Positions 42,450 to 51,607 are shown, counted from the stretch's first letter. The stretch: 64,000 nucleotides of DNA from Fibrobacter sp. UWB11 (GCF_900143015.1 NZ_FSRT01000003.1:310001-374000), one strand, 5' to 3'. Numbers and translations are program-made. The notes: generated by a model not told the origin, from the letters alone.

Positions 42450-44444
42450 CTAGTCAGCGAACCCAGACTTGAGGCCCCGAATCGCGATATAACGACGGTT
42501 TCCGGCCTTGTCAACGATAATTGCGACACCCGCAAGGTAGTTAATCCACTTGCCTCCATCATATTTTCTCAAATTAATCTGCAAATTTGAGCAATAGGCA
42601 ACCAGCGGAACCATCAACTTATCATGGGAACTCAGGAGCACAAACTTTTCCTTGGTGTACTTCTTCAAAAGAACATCCTCGATGAGTTCCACGGAACGTT
42701 CCGCAAGATCATAGTACGCAGCGTCAGCACCCGTCGAGTAAGCACCTGTGTAGGCATACTTGGAAGTTACTTCCCAACCACCGCCACATTCGCTCTTTGC
42801 CTTTTCGACAGCTTCACTGTTCTTGGCATACCAGTCATCGTTCAACTGCGGAAGCGTATCGCGCGTGTCGTAAGATTGTCCGCGGCCTTTTGCAATCGAC
42901 ATCACCGTCTGGTGAGCACGCAAGAATTCCGATGCCCCAAGGACAAAGTCTTCCTTGAACTTCGTGAGTCTAGCACCGACTTCTTCGGATTGCTTTTTAC
43001 CATTGTCCGTAAGCGTTCCACCCTTACTCGTATCGTCACCACGTTCCGCATGGCGCAACACAAAAATTACACGTTCATCATCCTTGACGTTTTCGTAAAC
43101 ATCCTGGATATCGACAAATTCCTTTACATTCGAAGCAAGGACAAAATAACGGTCCTTTTCAATAGCCGTAGACTTGCGCCATTCCTTTTTGGTACCATCA
43201 TAGGTATAGAACTCGCCCGAGAATGCACCGCGACGCACATCGCCGTCTTCAGCCGTAGCCGTTTCCCCCATGAAGTCCTTCAAGCTATCCGGAATCGACA
43301 ACCAACCTTTCTGCTCATCGCAAACAAAACGAGCTGTGGACTTCGACACATCATCGTATGTCGCAGCGTAAAATTTGCTGGACTTGTTTTTCACAAAGAA
43401 GATTTCGCCCGCATTTTCAGCATCGCATGTGGGGAACTCAAGTTCTGTCAAATAAAAACTCTTGAGGTACGGTTCAAATTCAGCAGCTTTGCCCAATTGC
43501 GCCACAAGCGTCTTACGAACGGAGGCATAACCATCCTTCAAGTCGTTCGTCAAAGCCCAGTCTGCAATTGACAAGCGAGCATTAGAGTCATCCCATTTGC
43601 CATCTTTTGCAATATCGTCAACAACTTCCTTGAAGAACTTCGCAAAATCATCACTCCCGCCTTGCAACAAGACTGTTGCAGCCAATAGCGCCGCACCCGA
43701 TTCGCTAATATCAGAAACATGAATCATCTCGCTCACATCGTAATCAAAAGATTCCAGATGGAACATGTTCCATACTTCTTCGGCCGCTTTTTTCTTTGCT
43801 TCATCAAAAGAAAGTTTGTTCCCTTTCAAGAGCTCAAGAACTCGATGGGCCTCAAGCGTCGTCAGCATATTCAAGTTGAAAATTTCACCGGAAGTCACAT
43901 CACCCAACGTCATAAACGAAAGACTTGCGTACTTGCCATCTGCAACTTTTTTGATGGAGCCATCAACGGTGAACTTTACATAAGGCTGTGTCAAATTAAT
44001 TTTATTTATTTCGTACGCACCATTTTTAGCAACATTACTCACATAGAATGTTTTTGTTTCTTTATACGCAGAGTCAGCATCTAGCTGCACCATGCCTATT
44101 TTTGCATCCATCACGAAATAGTCCAGGGCTATCATCCCCGAAACAGTTCCATCGACAAAGACATAGACGACATCCAAACCGTCTTCTGTCGGAGGCAACT
44201 CGATTGTTATAGCACTAGAAGACGAGACCTTCCCTTTATTAACGCTACTCGATGATTTATTTTGCGAAACAACTCTTGAAGAAGAGCTATCTTCTTTTTT
44301 GCTAGACAGCTCGCTTGTTTTGTCGTCAAAGTGGCTAACAGGGTCATCACCGCATGCCGCTAAAAGCGATGCGCATAAAACAAAAAGTAAAATATGGGTG
44401 CATAAAGCACGGCCCTGAAAAACTTTCCGAGAAAAAATTCTCAT
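42450..44444 (-). CDS. Lipoprotein paralog: divergent N-terminal domain plus histidine phosphatase domain
   Basis: 664 residues; GGAGAGG 7 nt before the ATG. Lipobox LAAC near residue 31, a Ser-rich linker, then a strongly divergent version of the N-terminal domain (FNLNMLTTLEAHRV and AALLAATVLLQGG are recognisable, the QKGPF strand is not). Histidine phosphatase domain from about residue 480: FVLRHAERGDD, NGKKQSEEVGA, LRAHQTVM and LSSHDKLMVPL; both active-site histidines and the RH arginine are present. The ends of this protein and the 40288 product align closely (KWINYLAGVAIIVD). First gene of a two-gene operon; no TIGR02147 regulator is next to it. Confidence 0.85.
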   Translation of the reverse strand: MRIFSRKVFQGRALCTHILLFVLCASLLAACGDDPVSHFDDKTSELSSKKEDSSSSRVVSQNKSSSSVNKGKVSSSSAITIELPPTEDGLDVVYVFVDGTVSGMIALDYFVMDAKIGMVQLDADSAYKETKTFYVSNVAKNGAYEINKINLTQPYVKFTVDGSIKKVADGKYASLSFMTLGDVTSGEIFNLNMLTTLEAHRVLELLKGNKLSFDEAKKKAAEEVWNMFHLESFDYDVSEMIHVSDISESGAALLAATVLLQGGSDDFAKFFKEVVDDIAKDGKWDDSNARLSIADWALTNDLKDGYASVRKTLVAQLGKAAEFEPYLKSFYLTELEFPTCDAENAGEIFFVKNKSSKFYAATYDDVSKSTARFVCDEQKGWLSIPDSLKDFMGETATAEDGDVRRGAFSGEFYTYDGTKKEWRKSTAIEKDRYFVLASNVKEFVDIQDVYENVKDDERVIFVLRHAERGDDTSKGGTLTDNGKKQSEEVGARLTKFKEDFVLGASEFLRAHQTVMSIAKGRGQSYDTRDTLPQLNDDWYAKNSEAVEKAKSECGGGWEVTSKYAYTGAYSTGADAAYYDLAERSVELIEDVLLKKYTKEKFVLLSSHDKLMVPLVAYCSNLQINLRKYDGGKWINYLAGVAIIVDKAGNRRYIAIRGLKSGFAD

Positions 44445-44528
44445 AGAAAAGCCCTCTCCTATTCAAGTTCTTTGCCATTTAAACACCCCATAATAAAATT
44501 ATAATTTTTACAAAAAAATAGCAACAAC

Positions 44529-44562
44529 AAAAAACGAACAAAGCACCTTAAATAAGGTGCTT
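44529..44562 (-). terminator. Terminator of the CoA-transferase gene
   Basis: AAGCACCTT / AAGGTGCTT stem (9 bp) followed by TGTTCGTTTTTTG on the minus strand. The rest of 44445-44585 shows nothing else. Confidence 0.8.
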
Positions 44563-44585
44563 CGCAAATAGAACACAGCGTTTCG

Positions 44586-46073
44586 CTAAAGCATCTTACC
44601 CGTTTCAAGGAAACGGGTGTGCATTTCAAAGGCGCGTGAAAGCGCAAGCGGCAGATGGATACCCTTCGCATGCTTGATGCCATATTCCAAGACATCCGTA
44701 AGCTCAGCACGATAATCGGGATGGGCACAGTTCTTGATAATCAAGCGGGCACGTTCTTCTACCGGCAAACCGCGAAGGTCCGCAAGTCCCTGTTCCGTCA
44801 CAAAAATCTGCGTATCGTGATCGGTATGGTCAACATGGCTCACGTAAGGCACAACGCTCGAAATCGCGCCACCCTTTGCAACAGACGGTGTCAAGAAAAA
44901 TCCGAGAGCGCAATGGCGAGCAAAATCGGCAGAACCGCCAATACCATTCATCATGGCAGAACCGCAAACAAGCGAACTGTTCACATTACCAAAGATATCG
45001 ACTTCAAGCGCCGTATTCATGGAAATCACGCCAAGGCGACGGATTACGTCGGGACTGTTGCTCACTTCTTGCTGACGGATAACAAAATGCTTTTTCCATT
45101 CGGCGCTATTTTCAACAAATTCTTTCTGGGCAGCCTGTGAAAGCGTAAGTGCCGTACCCGATGCAATTCCTAGTTTCCCTTTCTTGAGAAGCGGAAGAAC
45201 AGCCTCCTGAATAACTTCGGTATAAAGATCAATTTGTCCCAAACGTTCATCATCGGCCATAGCGCAAAGCACAGCATTCGCGACCTTGCCTACACCGCTC
45301 TGGTAAGCAAGTCCCTTAGGGAGCCTGCCATGGGATTCTTCAAAGCGGATAAAGTCCAAGATGCGTTCACCGATGTTCTTCGAAATCTCATCCGGTTCTA
45401 CAAACGGAGTCACTTCATCATATGCTTCGTTTTCGACAATAGCAATGACCTTATTCGGATCAATCTGTACAAATTCACCACCTACGCGGTCACCGGCACT
45501 GTAAATTGCAAGTGGTTTTGCATGTGGCGGAAGTTCCGGGAGGGCGTTATCGTGCATACCGATGCAGCTATCGCCCAAACGCGTATTCAATTCCAAGATA
45601 ATCTTCGGCGCCATTTCCAAATAGCAAACGGAGTTTCCGCCCGAAGTCGAGAGACAAACACGACCATCTGGGAAAATTGCAGAGACCTCGACAATCGCAA
45701 CCGTAGGTGCAGGGACAGCACCAGTACGCACAAGATAACCCATCTTGCCTAAGTGAGCGTCAATGTAGCGAATACTGCCGTCGTTAATAGCCTTGCGCAA
45801 GCTCGGATTAGACTGGTACGGCATACGGAGGTTTAACGCATTGGCACGAGCAAGCGCACCGTCACAGGAATCGCCCGTCGAGGCGCCCGCAAAAAGCGTT
45901 ACTTTAAATTCTTCGCCCGATTCATGGAGTTTATCTGCACGAGCTGCAATTGCCAAGGGCACGGCTTTCGGGTATCCAGCCAAAGTAAATCCCGAAACGC
46001 CCAAAACATCACCATTACGAATCATTTCTGCAGCGTCTGCGGCGCTGCATTTCTTAGTTGTAATCCAGGTCAT
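44586..46073 (-). CDS. Acetyl-CoA hydrolase / succinyl-CoA:acetate CoA-transferase family protein
   Basis: 495 residues, normal for the family. N-terminal GDVLGVSGFTLAGYPK, TLFAGASTGDSCDGALA (CoA-binding loop), the catalytic Glu in NTALEVDIFGNVNSS, and the C-terminal GIGGSADFARH block that marks type I class B CoA-transferases (Cat1/Ach1/AarC). It moves CoA between acetate and succinate (or similar acids) in the cytoplasm, fitting an organism that makes acetate and succinate. The ATG has no Shine-Dalgarno; TATTTTTG is 4 nt before it. Divergent from gtrA with only 26 bp between starts. Confidence 0.9.
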   Translation of the reverse strand: MTWITTKKCSAADAAEMIRNGDVLGVSGFTLAGYPKAVPLAIAARADKLHESGEEFKVTLFAGASTGDSCDGALARANALNLRMPYQSNPSLRKAINDGSIRYIDAHLGKMGYLVRTGAVPAPTVAIVEVSAIFPDGRVCLSTSGGNSVCYLEMAPKIILELNTRLGDSCIGMHDNALPELPPHAKPLAIYSAGDRVGGEFVQIDPNKVIAIVENEAYDEVTPFVEPDEISKNIGERILDFIRFEESHGRLPKGLAYQSGVGKVANAVLCAMADDERLGQIDLYTEVIQEAVLPLLKKGKLGIASGTALTLSQAAQKEFVENSAEWKKHFVIRQQEVSNSPDVIRRLGVISMNTALEVDIFGNVNSSLVCGSAMMNGIGGSADFARHCALGFFLTPSVAKGGAISSVVPYVSHVDHTDHDTQIFVTEQGLADLRGLPVEERARLIIKNCAHPDYRAELTDVLEYGIKHAKGIHLPLALSRAFEMHTRFLETGKML

Positions 46074-46099
46074 GCCGCAAAAATAGTATTTTTACCGCC
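46074..46099. promoter_or_regulatory. Palindromic bidirectional promoter
   Basis: The whole 26-bp spacer between two divergent start codons is centred on the perfect palindrome AAAAATAGTATTTTT (46079-46093). It supplies TATTTTTG (46085-46078, minus) and TATTTTTA (46087-46094, plus), 4 and 5 nt from the two starts. Confidence 0.55.
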
Positions 46100-46522
46100 G
46101 TGAAACACTTTATCAAATACAACGCCATCGGCGTAATGAACACATTAATTACGCTTGTAACTTTCTGGATTCTCCACGAAAACCTGAACTGGGACTATAG
46201 ACTCGCAAATTTTCTCGGTTTCGTTGTTGGAGGCCTCAACAGCTACATCATGAACCGCATCTGGAACTTCAAGAGCACGAACAAAAAACGCACAGAAGTC
46301 ATCCGATTCATTATCGTTTTCCTCTGCTCGTACGGAGTTAATTACCTTGTACTTAAAGGAGCAACGCACGTACTTACAACAGCTTCTTGGTGCGCAAGCT
46401 TTACCGAATTCATCTCTCAGTTCATGAAGCCGACCACGTTCGCAAACCTCATCGCAAACGTAGTATACGTGCTCGTAAGCTTTACGCTCTATAAGAAATG
46501 GGTGTTTAAGACAAATGCGTAA
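46100..46522 (+). CDS. GtrA-family membrane protein
   Basis: 140 residues with four membrane helices. The N-terminus FIKYNAIGVMNTLITLVTFW and the GGLNSYIMNRIWNF loop are typical of GtrA, which helps move undecaprenyl-phosphate-linked sugars across the inner membrane for surface polysaccharide decoration. The start is GTG at 46100, needed to keep the conserved first helix. A glycosyltransferase partner is not adjacent; the GT2 gene at 60849 is the only one in the window. Confidence 0.92.
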   Translation: MKHFIKYNAIGVMNTLITLVTFWILHENLNWDYRLANFLGFVVGGLNSYIMNRIWNFKSTNKKRTEVIRFIIVFLCSYGVNYLVLKGATHVLTTASWCASFTEFISQFMKPTTFANLIANVVYVLVSFTLYKKWVFKTNA

Positions 46523-46755
46523 GGCGAGCGAAGCAGGATTGCTTGCAAGCCTAGTTCCGAGCCGAGCATTTAACGCCGTTGGCGTTCGTGGCTGCGGTTA
46601 TGCCATATCTGAATACAAGTATTCAGTTGCGTCATAACCTTGCACACTATTGGCACTTGAACGAAGTGAACATACAACTAGGCTATTGCTGTAGGCAATA
46701 TTAGCGGTTAGAAATTATAAAGGCGCACGGGTCAACTAACCGTGCGCCTTTATAC
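46520..46755 (+). ncRNA. Candidate structured RNA with a closing helix and terminator
   Basis: This 380-bp gap (46523-46899) has no gene but dense complementary pairs: AGCCTAGTT (46548-46556) with AACTAGGCT (46676-46684) as a closing 9-bp helix; inside it AACGCC/GGCGTT (46572-46586), GGTTATG/CATAACC (46596-46602/46633-46639) enclosing CTGAATA/TATTCAG (46609-46626), and CACTT/AAGTG (46554-46568 region of the next hundred: 46654-46668). TTGC-TT-GCAA precedes and TATTGC/GCAATA follows. AAAGGCGCACGG/CCGTGCGCCTTT (46719-46751) closes it like a terminator. No known RNA family is recognised; strand is assumed plus. It may also be a 3' UTR of gtrA or a mobile palindromic element. Confidence 0.4.
46719..46751. 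terminator. Strong hairpin, possible bidirectional terminator
   Basis: 12-bp stem AAAGGCGCACGG / CCGTGCGCCTTT with a 9-nt loop; T-rich on both sides (TTTATAC and TTTATAATTTC). Confidence 0.65.
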
Positions 46756-46845
46756 TATCAGCGTTATTGCTCTGCATTAGGAACTGCGCAGTGTATTACG
46801 ACATTGCGCAGTACGTTCATTGCGATTAACTCCATTCATCATATA

Positions 46846-46877
46846 CAAAAAGGGCGTCCTTGCGGACGCCCCTTTTT
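46846..46877 (-). terminator. Terminator of the OmpA-like gene
   Basis: AGGGGCGTCC / GGACGCCCT stem with GCAA loop followed by TTTTTG on the minus strand. Confidence 0.85.
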
Positions 46878-46899
46878 AGTTCTCAGTTATGATCGAAGA

Positions 46900-49002
46900 T
46901 TACTTTTCGAACGGAACGAGTTCAACACGGCGGTTGAGCTTGCGGCCCTTCTTCGTCTTGTTATCTGCGATCGGCTTGTCAGAACCGTAACCAACAGCGC
47001 GGAGACGTTCGCTGTCAATGCCCTTCTTGACGAGGTACTTGACAACAGCCTGAGCACGCTTTTCAGACATAACCTTGTTCTTTTCTTCAGAACCAGTGTC
47101 ATCGGTGTGACCCTGGACTTCGAGGTTGACAGCCGGGAGCTTCTTGAGCAACTTAGCGATATTGTTCAAGGTCTTGTTGCTGCTTGCAGTGAGCTTAGCA
47201 GAACCGGTCTTGAACTGGATACCCTTCTTGAGCTTGTCGAGGTCCTGGTTCTTGTTCGGGCAGCCGTTCTTATCAACTGCAACGCCAACGAGGGTGTTCG
47301 GGCACTTGTCGAGGTGATCGGCAACGCCATCCTTGTCGGAGTCAACCGGGCAACCAACTTCGTCAACAGAGACGCCAGCCGGAGTATTCGGGCACTTGTC
47401 GAGAGCGTCAACAATACCGTCCTTATCGCCATCCGGGCTGCAACCATCAGCGTTAACCGGGAGACCAGCCGGAGTGCTCGGGCACTTGTCGAGGTAGTCA
47501 GCAACGCCATCGTTGTCAGAGTCAACCGGGCAGCCCTTGCCGTCAACAGCAATGCCAGACTGAGTATTCGGGCACTGGTCGAGGTAGTCAGCAACGCCGT
47601 CCTTATCAGAGTCGATCGGGCAGCCAGCAGCGTCGATAGTAGCACCAGAAGCAGTGTTCGGGCACTTGTCGAGGTAGTCAGCAACGCCGTCCTTATCAGA
47701 GTCAACCGGGCAGCCAGCAGCGTCAACAACTACGCCAGCCGGAGTTTCAGCGCACTGGTCGATGCCATCAGCAACACCGTCATTGTCGGAGTCAACCGGG
47801 CAGCCAGCAGCGTCAACAACAGCACCAGCCGGAGTTTCAGCGCACTGGTCGAGACCATCAAACACGCCATCGTTGTCACCGTCAACCGGGCAACCGTTAG
47901 CGTCAACAACAGCACCAGCCGGAGTGCCTGCGCACTGGTCGATGTTGTTTGCTACGCCATCATTGTCTTCATCAGCACCGCGGACGTTACCGAAGCGCCA
48001 GACGAGAGAAGCAGTACCTGCATAACGCGGAGTCGGGGTATAGCCGTACTGAACCTTCTTGCCATTCTTGTCAGTGTAGTAGAGCTGGTATTCAGCAGCA
48101 TCCTTCATTTCGTCCTTATACTTCCAAGTGAAGTTGGAGAGAGCGCGGATGCCCACATCGAGACCGAGAGCGATGTCGATGTTTGCCGGGAGGTGGAAAC
48201 GGAGACCCGGGGTAAGAGTGAACGGATCGTAACCCGGTTCACGATGATATGTACCCTTTTCTACACGGAATTCACCGTTAGCTTCAACGAAGATGTCCAT
48301 CCAATCGGTCGGGAGGACGTTGATGCCACCACCATAGACCAAGGTGTTAGAACCCTTCGTCACGGTGCCGACGAAACCGACGTTACCGTTGAAACGGAGC
48401 GGAGCGCCAACCTTCTGGAGGTCGAGAGTGAGGATCAATTCACCGCCGAAAGCCATGTTGCGGAGGCCGTACGGATGGGTTTCACCACCGTTGGCATGCA
48501 AGAACCAAGCATGACGCGGACGAACACCGACGGCCTTGTCGCCAGTCGGGAAGTAGAACTGAGCAGCAATGGCAGCATTGAACATGCCATCGGTCATTTC
48601 ATCGAACGGAAGCTTTGCCTTGGCCCAGAGTTCGAGGTCACCACGGCTAGCCTTCCACATGTCACCTTCGTCGTTCAAACGAGAGTTAGCATGATCGTAG
48701 TAAAGCGGAAGAGCAAGACCTACGTCAATGAAGTCCGTAACACCAGCAGCAAAGTTGATATTTGCAGTGACGCTACCAGCATTTTCGTAGAACGAGCCAG
48801 TCTTACCACCCTTAGTATACTGGCCACCGCGAGAGAGGGACCAAGCATCATAAGAAACCTGACCACCGAATCCGGCAGCAAAGCCACCTTCACCGAGGGT
48901 ATTAGCGGTTTTCTGGTTGAGACCATCGGCTCCGCCCATCAGGCCAGACTGCGCAAAAGCGAAGCTACCGGCCAAGAGAGACATTGCGACTATTTTTTTC
49001 AT
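46900..49002 (-). CDS. OmpA-family outer-membrane protein with thrombospondin type 3 repeats
   Basis: 700 residues. Sec signal peptide (to about residue 17), a beta-barrel-like region (about 20-340; residues such as LALPLYYDH, AAQFYFPTGDKA), eight thrombospondin type 3 repeats of 30 residues (about 344-582, D-x-D-x-D-G-V-x-D-x-L-D-x-C) that bind calcium, and an OmpA/MotB C-terminal domain (about 588-700: GIQFKTGSAKLT, LEVQGHTDDTG, RRVELVPFEK) that binds peptidoglycan. It anchors the outer membrane to the wall. It is 12 nt behind the 49015 gene. The repeats keep the opposite strand open as a long false reading frame. Confidence 0.95.
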   Translation of the reverse strand: MKKIVAMSLLAGSFAFAQSGLMGGADGLNQKTANTLGEGGFAAGFGGQVSYDAWSLSRGGQYTKGGKTGSFYENAGSVTANINFAAGVTDFIDVGLALPLYYDHANSRLNDEGDMWKASRGDLELWAKAKLPFDEMTDGMFNAAIAAQFYFPTGDKAVGVRPRHAWFLHANGGETHPYGLRNMAFGGELILTLDLQKVGAPLRFNGNVGFVGTVTKGSNTLVYGGGINVLPTDWMDIFVEANGEFRVEKGTYHREPGYDPFTLTPGLRFHLPANIDIALGLDVGIRALSNFTWKYKDEMKDAAEYQLYYTDKNGKKVQYGYTPTPRYAGTASLVWRFGNVRGADEDNDGVANNIDQCAGTPAGAVVDANGCPVDGDNDGVFDGLDQCAETPAGAVVDAAGCPVDSDNDGVADGIDQCAETPAGVVVDAAGCPVDSDKDGVADYLDKCPNTASGATIDAAGCPIDSDKDGVADYLDQCPNTQSGIAVDGKGCPVDSDNDGVADYLDKCPSTPAGLPVNADGCSPDGDKDGIVDALDKCPNTPAGVSVDEVGCPVDSDKDGVADHLDKCPNTLVGVAVDKNGCPNKNQDLDKLKKGIQFKTGSAKLTASSNKTLNNIAKLLKKLPAVNLEVQGHTDDTGSEEKNKVMSEKRAQAVVKYLVKKGIDSERLRAVGYGSDKPIADNKTKKGRKLNRRVELVPFEK
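47258..47973 (-). repeat. Eight tandem thrombospondin type 3 units (about 90 bp each)
   Basis: In-frame minisatellite-like repeat in the OmpA-like gene; unit sequences differ mainly in D-S/G-D and Y/G positions. Copy number could vary between strains. Confidence 0.85.
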
Positions 49003-49014
49003 CTATTCTCCTTG

Positions 49015-49398
49015 TTATTGGTTAATATTCTTGTGACAGCCATAATAGCCAAAAGTGCTACCATAGCCAGTCCCCGCAAAACATCCGCACATGTTGAAGG
49101 CAACGGCCTTCTGCAAAGGTGCTTCCGTGCTGCGGTCAAAAGTATTCAAGGCATCTTGGATGCTTTCAGTTGTTTGAGTTGTGTGATTCGAAACACACAC
49201 CAAGTTCTTCAAAAAGCTTACAAATGCAGTGCTCAAATTAGCAATATCATTAAATAAACAGGTCAGACCATCGGTGGCAGTCAACAAGGAAATGAGCAAG
49301 AAATGAAACTTGCTTTTTAGATACAACAGTATCTCAAGAATGTCGATTTCGCCATCGGCAGACGTATTCGAAGCATTTTGAGTCATTTTCTTGTTCAT
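49015..49398 (-). CDS. Small protein of unknown function upstream of the OmpA-like gene
   Basis: 127 residues; GGAGA 9 nt before the ATG. Polar N-terminus, one hydrophobic segment (about 21-40, ILEILLYLKSKFHFLLISLL), then a helical part and a C-terminal Gly/Cys/Tyr-rich tail (NMCGCFAGTGYGSTFGYYGC). The family is unknown. It lies 12 nt upstream of the OmpA-like gene on the same transcript, so it may help that protein or only share its promoter. Confidence 0.6.
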   Translation of the reverse strand: MNKKMTQNASNTSADGEIDILEILLYLKSKFHFLLISLLTATDGLTCLFNDIANLSTAFVSFLKNLVCVSNHTTQTTESIQDALNTFDRSTEAPLQKAVAFNMCGCFAGTGYGSTFGYYGCHKNINQ

Positions 49399-49625
49399 CT
49401 AAAAAAATCTCCAAGGACACAGAACCAACCACCGAGCGTGGTCCAATTCGGAATATAAAATAAAAAAAATTTTATTGTTTATACATTGAAACATAATATT
49501 CATGTAATTTTTTGGTGTATTTAGAGTGGATAGCCTACCAAATCAACCAAATTACGCTTTCTTTCCGTGTAAAAGCAACCCAATCAAGGGGTTAAGGCAT
49601 CCAAAGAGACAAGAAAAAGGTCCTT
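49399..49625. promoter_or_regulatory. Divergent regulatory region
   Basis: About 227 bp, very AT-rich in the middle (49450-49520), between the OmpA-like operon (minus) and the ABC exporter operon (plus). It must contain both promoters; GTATTTAG near 49518 and the TTTATTTTATATT stretch are candidates. No gene is seen. Confidence 0.4.
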
Positions 49626-50405
49626 ATGCAAACCGTACAACCAATACTTTCCGTTCAAAACTTACGTCGCGACTTTAAGATGGGCGATGAAATAGTACAC
49701 GCCTTACGCGGTGTGAGCTTCGACATATTCCCCGGCGAATTTGTAACGATCATGGGCACATCCGGCTCCGGCAAGTCCACCATGCTGAACATTCTAGGGT
49801 GCATGGATCGACCGACTTCCGGCCACTATATATTAGATGGTCAACATACAGAAACTTTAAAACGAGATGCGCTCGCCCGCATCCGCAGCCAGAAGCTCGG
49901 GTTCGTTTTCCAAAGCTACAACTTGCTCAGCCGTACGACCGCTATCGAGAATGTGGAACTTCCACTATTATATAACTCGAAAGTTTCTGCCGAGGAACGT
50001 CACCACCGCGCCATCGAAGCTCTCAAGATGGTCGGGCTCGAAAGCCGCATGAATCACTTGCCAAACCAGCTCTCAGGCGGCCAGCAGCAACGCGTCGCCA
50101 TTGCTCGCGCGCTCGTAAACGACCCGGTGATTATCTTGGCCGACGAAGCGACCGGCAATCTCGACACACGCACCAGTTACGAAATCATGATGATATTCCA
50201 GGAGCTACACCGGCAGGGCAAGACCATTGCCTTCGTCACACACGAACCGGACATAGCGACGTTCAGCGGCAGAACTATCACACTTCGCGATGGTTTACTG
50301 AAAAAAGATGTCATCAATGAAAAAGTGCAAGACGCCAAAGCCGCATTCGAAGCACTGCCACCACCAGAAACTTTTGAAGACGATGATGAAGGAGAAGTGG
50401 AATGA
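49626..50405 (+). CDS. ABC transporter ATP-binding protein (MacB/LolD type)
   Basis: 259 residues. Walker [10 protein letters not shown] (about 44-52), Q-loop VFQSYNLL, signature LSGGQQQR, Walker [14 protein letters not shown] and H-loop VTHE are all present; it belongs to the LolD/MacB subfamily that drives FtsX-like permeases. The C-terminal acidic tail ([14 protein letters not shown]) is unusual. AAAGG is 5 nt before the ATG. It overlaps the permease gene by 4 nt (ATGA). Confidence 0.95.
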   Translation: MQTVQPILSVQNLRRDFKMGDEIVHALRGVSFDIFPGEFVTIMGTSGSGKSTMLNILGCMDRPTSGHYILDGQHTETLKRDALARIRSQKLGFVFQSYNLLSRTTAIENVELPLLYNSKVSAEERHHRAIEALKMVGLESRMNHLPNQLSGGQQQRVAIARALVNDPVIILADEATGNLDTRTSYEIMMIFQELHRQGKTIAFVTHEPDIATFSGRTITLRDGLLKKDVINEKVQDAKAAFEALPPPETFEDDDEGEVE

Positions 50406-51607
50406 ATCCGTTTACATTAGCTAAGATCGCACTCCGCGCATTGTTCCGCAATCGCATGCGCACATTTCTTTCTGTACTCGGTATCGTCATCGGTGTTGCA
50501 GCCGTCATCACCATGGTCGCCATGGGCGAAGGCTCCAAAAAATCCATCAAGGAACAGATGACCGCGATGGGCACAAACGCTATCACTATCATGCCGAACC
50601 AAAGCCGTCGAGGCGGCGTGCAGACCGAATCTTCCGAATCGCTTGAAGAAGAAGATGTCATCGCCATCCGTGAAAACGCGACCTACATCAACGGCGTTTC
50701 TCCCATGGTTACCATTGGCGGGCAAGCCATTGTCGGGAACAACAACTCTCCCACCACACTTTCTGGCGTTTCTGCAGACTACCTCAAAATCCGCAACTAC
50801 GAAATAGAAGACGGCGTGATGTTTGACGACGAAGCAGACCGCATGGCAAAAGTCTGCGTCATCGGACAGACCGTAGTGAAGAACCTCTTTGCAGATGAAA
50901 ACCCCATCGGAAAAACGATTCGCTATAAGAGCATCCCGCTAAAAGTCATCGGAACGCTCAAAGCAAAAGGCTCCGGTGATTTCGGGCAAGACCAGGACGA
51001 CGTGATATTCACTCCATACCAGACTGTAATGAGGCGTTTTTCTGCAACAACGAACATCCGTCAGATATATGCAAATTCTATAGGCGAAGGCTATGCCCAA
51101 AAGGCAACCGAAGAAATCATGAACATCTTGAAAGAACGCCGCAACTGGACAAAACCGACTGATCCGTTCCGAGTATTTACACAAGAAGAAATGATCCAAA
51201 TGGTCACAAGCACCTCCGATATGCTTTCGCTCGTGCTCACCGCCATTGCGGGAATTAGTTTGTTTGTTGGCGGTATTGGTATCATGAACATCATGTACGT
51301 ATCTGTCACCGAACGTACCAAGGAAATCGGACTCCGCATGGCTATCGGCGCACGCGGTCGCGACATTCTTTTACAGTTTTTGTTCGAATCTGTCATCATC
51401 AGTCTGTTGGGCGGAGCTATCGGAATTGCACTCGGCATTGCCGCTTCAGAAACTGTAAAGCTCGCCATGAACTGGCCCATGAGCGTTTCCATGACTAGCG
51501 TTGTCGTAAGCTTTGGCGTGTGCTTTGCAACAGGCGTATTCTTCGGATGGTACCCGGCACGCAAGGCAAGCAGGCTTGACCCGATTGAAGCATTGAGATT
51601 CGAATAA
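50402..51607 (+). CDS. MacB-like/FtsX-family ABC permease
   Basis: 401 residues: one N-terminal membrane helix (about 20-42, RMRTFLSVLGIVIGVAAVITMVA), a large periplasmic MacB-like domain (about 45-275), and three C-terminal helices (FtsX domain) with ERTKEIGLRMAIGARGRDILLQFL and a final PARKASRLDPIEALRFE. It exports peptides, lipids or lipoprotein-like substrates. The membrane-fusion partner of MacA type is not in the window. Confidence 0.95.
   Translation: MNPFTLAKIALRALFRNRMRTFLSVLGIVIGVAAVITMVAMGEGSKKSIKEQMTAMGTNAITIMPNQSRRGGVQTESSESLEEEDVIAIRENATYINGVSPMVTIGGQAIVGNNNSPTTLSGVSADYLKIRNYEIEDGVMFDDEADRMAKVCVIGQTVVKNLFADENPIGKTIRYKSIPLKVIGTLKAKGSGDFGQDQDDVIFTPYQTVMRRFSATTNIRQIYANSIGEGYAQKATEEIMNILKERRNWTKPTDPFRVFTQEEMIQMVTSTSDMLSLVLTAIAGISLFVGGIGIMNIMYVSVTERTKEIGLRMAIGARGRDILLQFLFESVIISLLGGAIGIALGIAASETVKLAMNWPMSVSMTSVVVSFGVCFATGVFFGWYPARKASRLDPIEALRFE

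Noticed and set aside
47258-47973. CRISPR-like regular 90-bp periodicity
   Set aside because: The repeat is coding (thrombospondin type 3), units are too long and there are no unique spacers or cas genes.
46804-49257. 817-codon open frame on the plus strand
   Set aside because: It is the antisense of the OmpA-like gene; the thrombospondin repeats and codon bias keep it open. It has no signal, no domain and an odd composition.
49015-49398. Wzz-like chain-length determinant
   Set aside because: The first hydrophobic segment recalls Wzz, but there is no coiled coil and no second membrane helix; the length is far too short.
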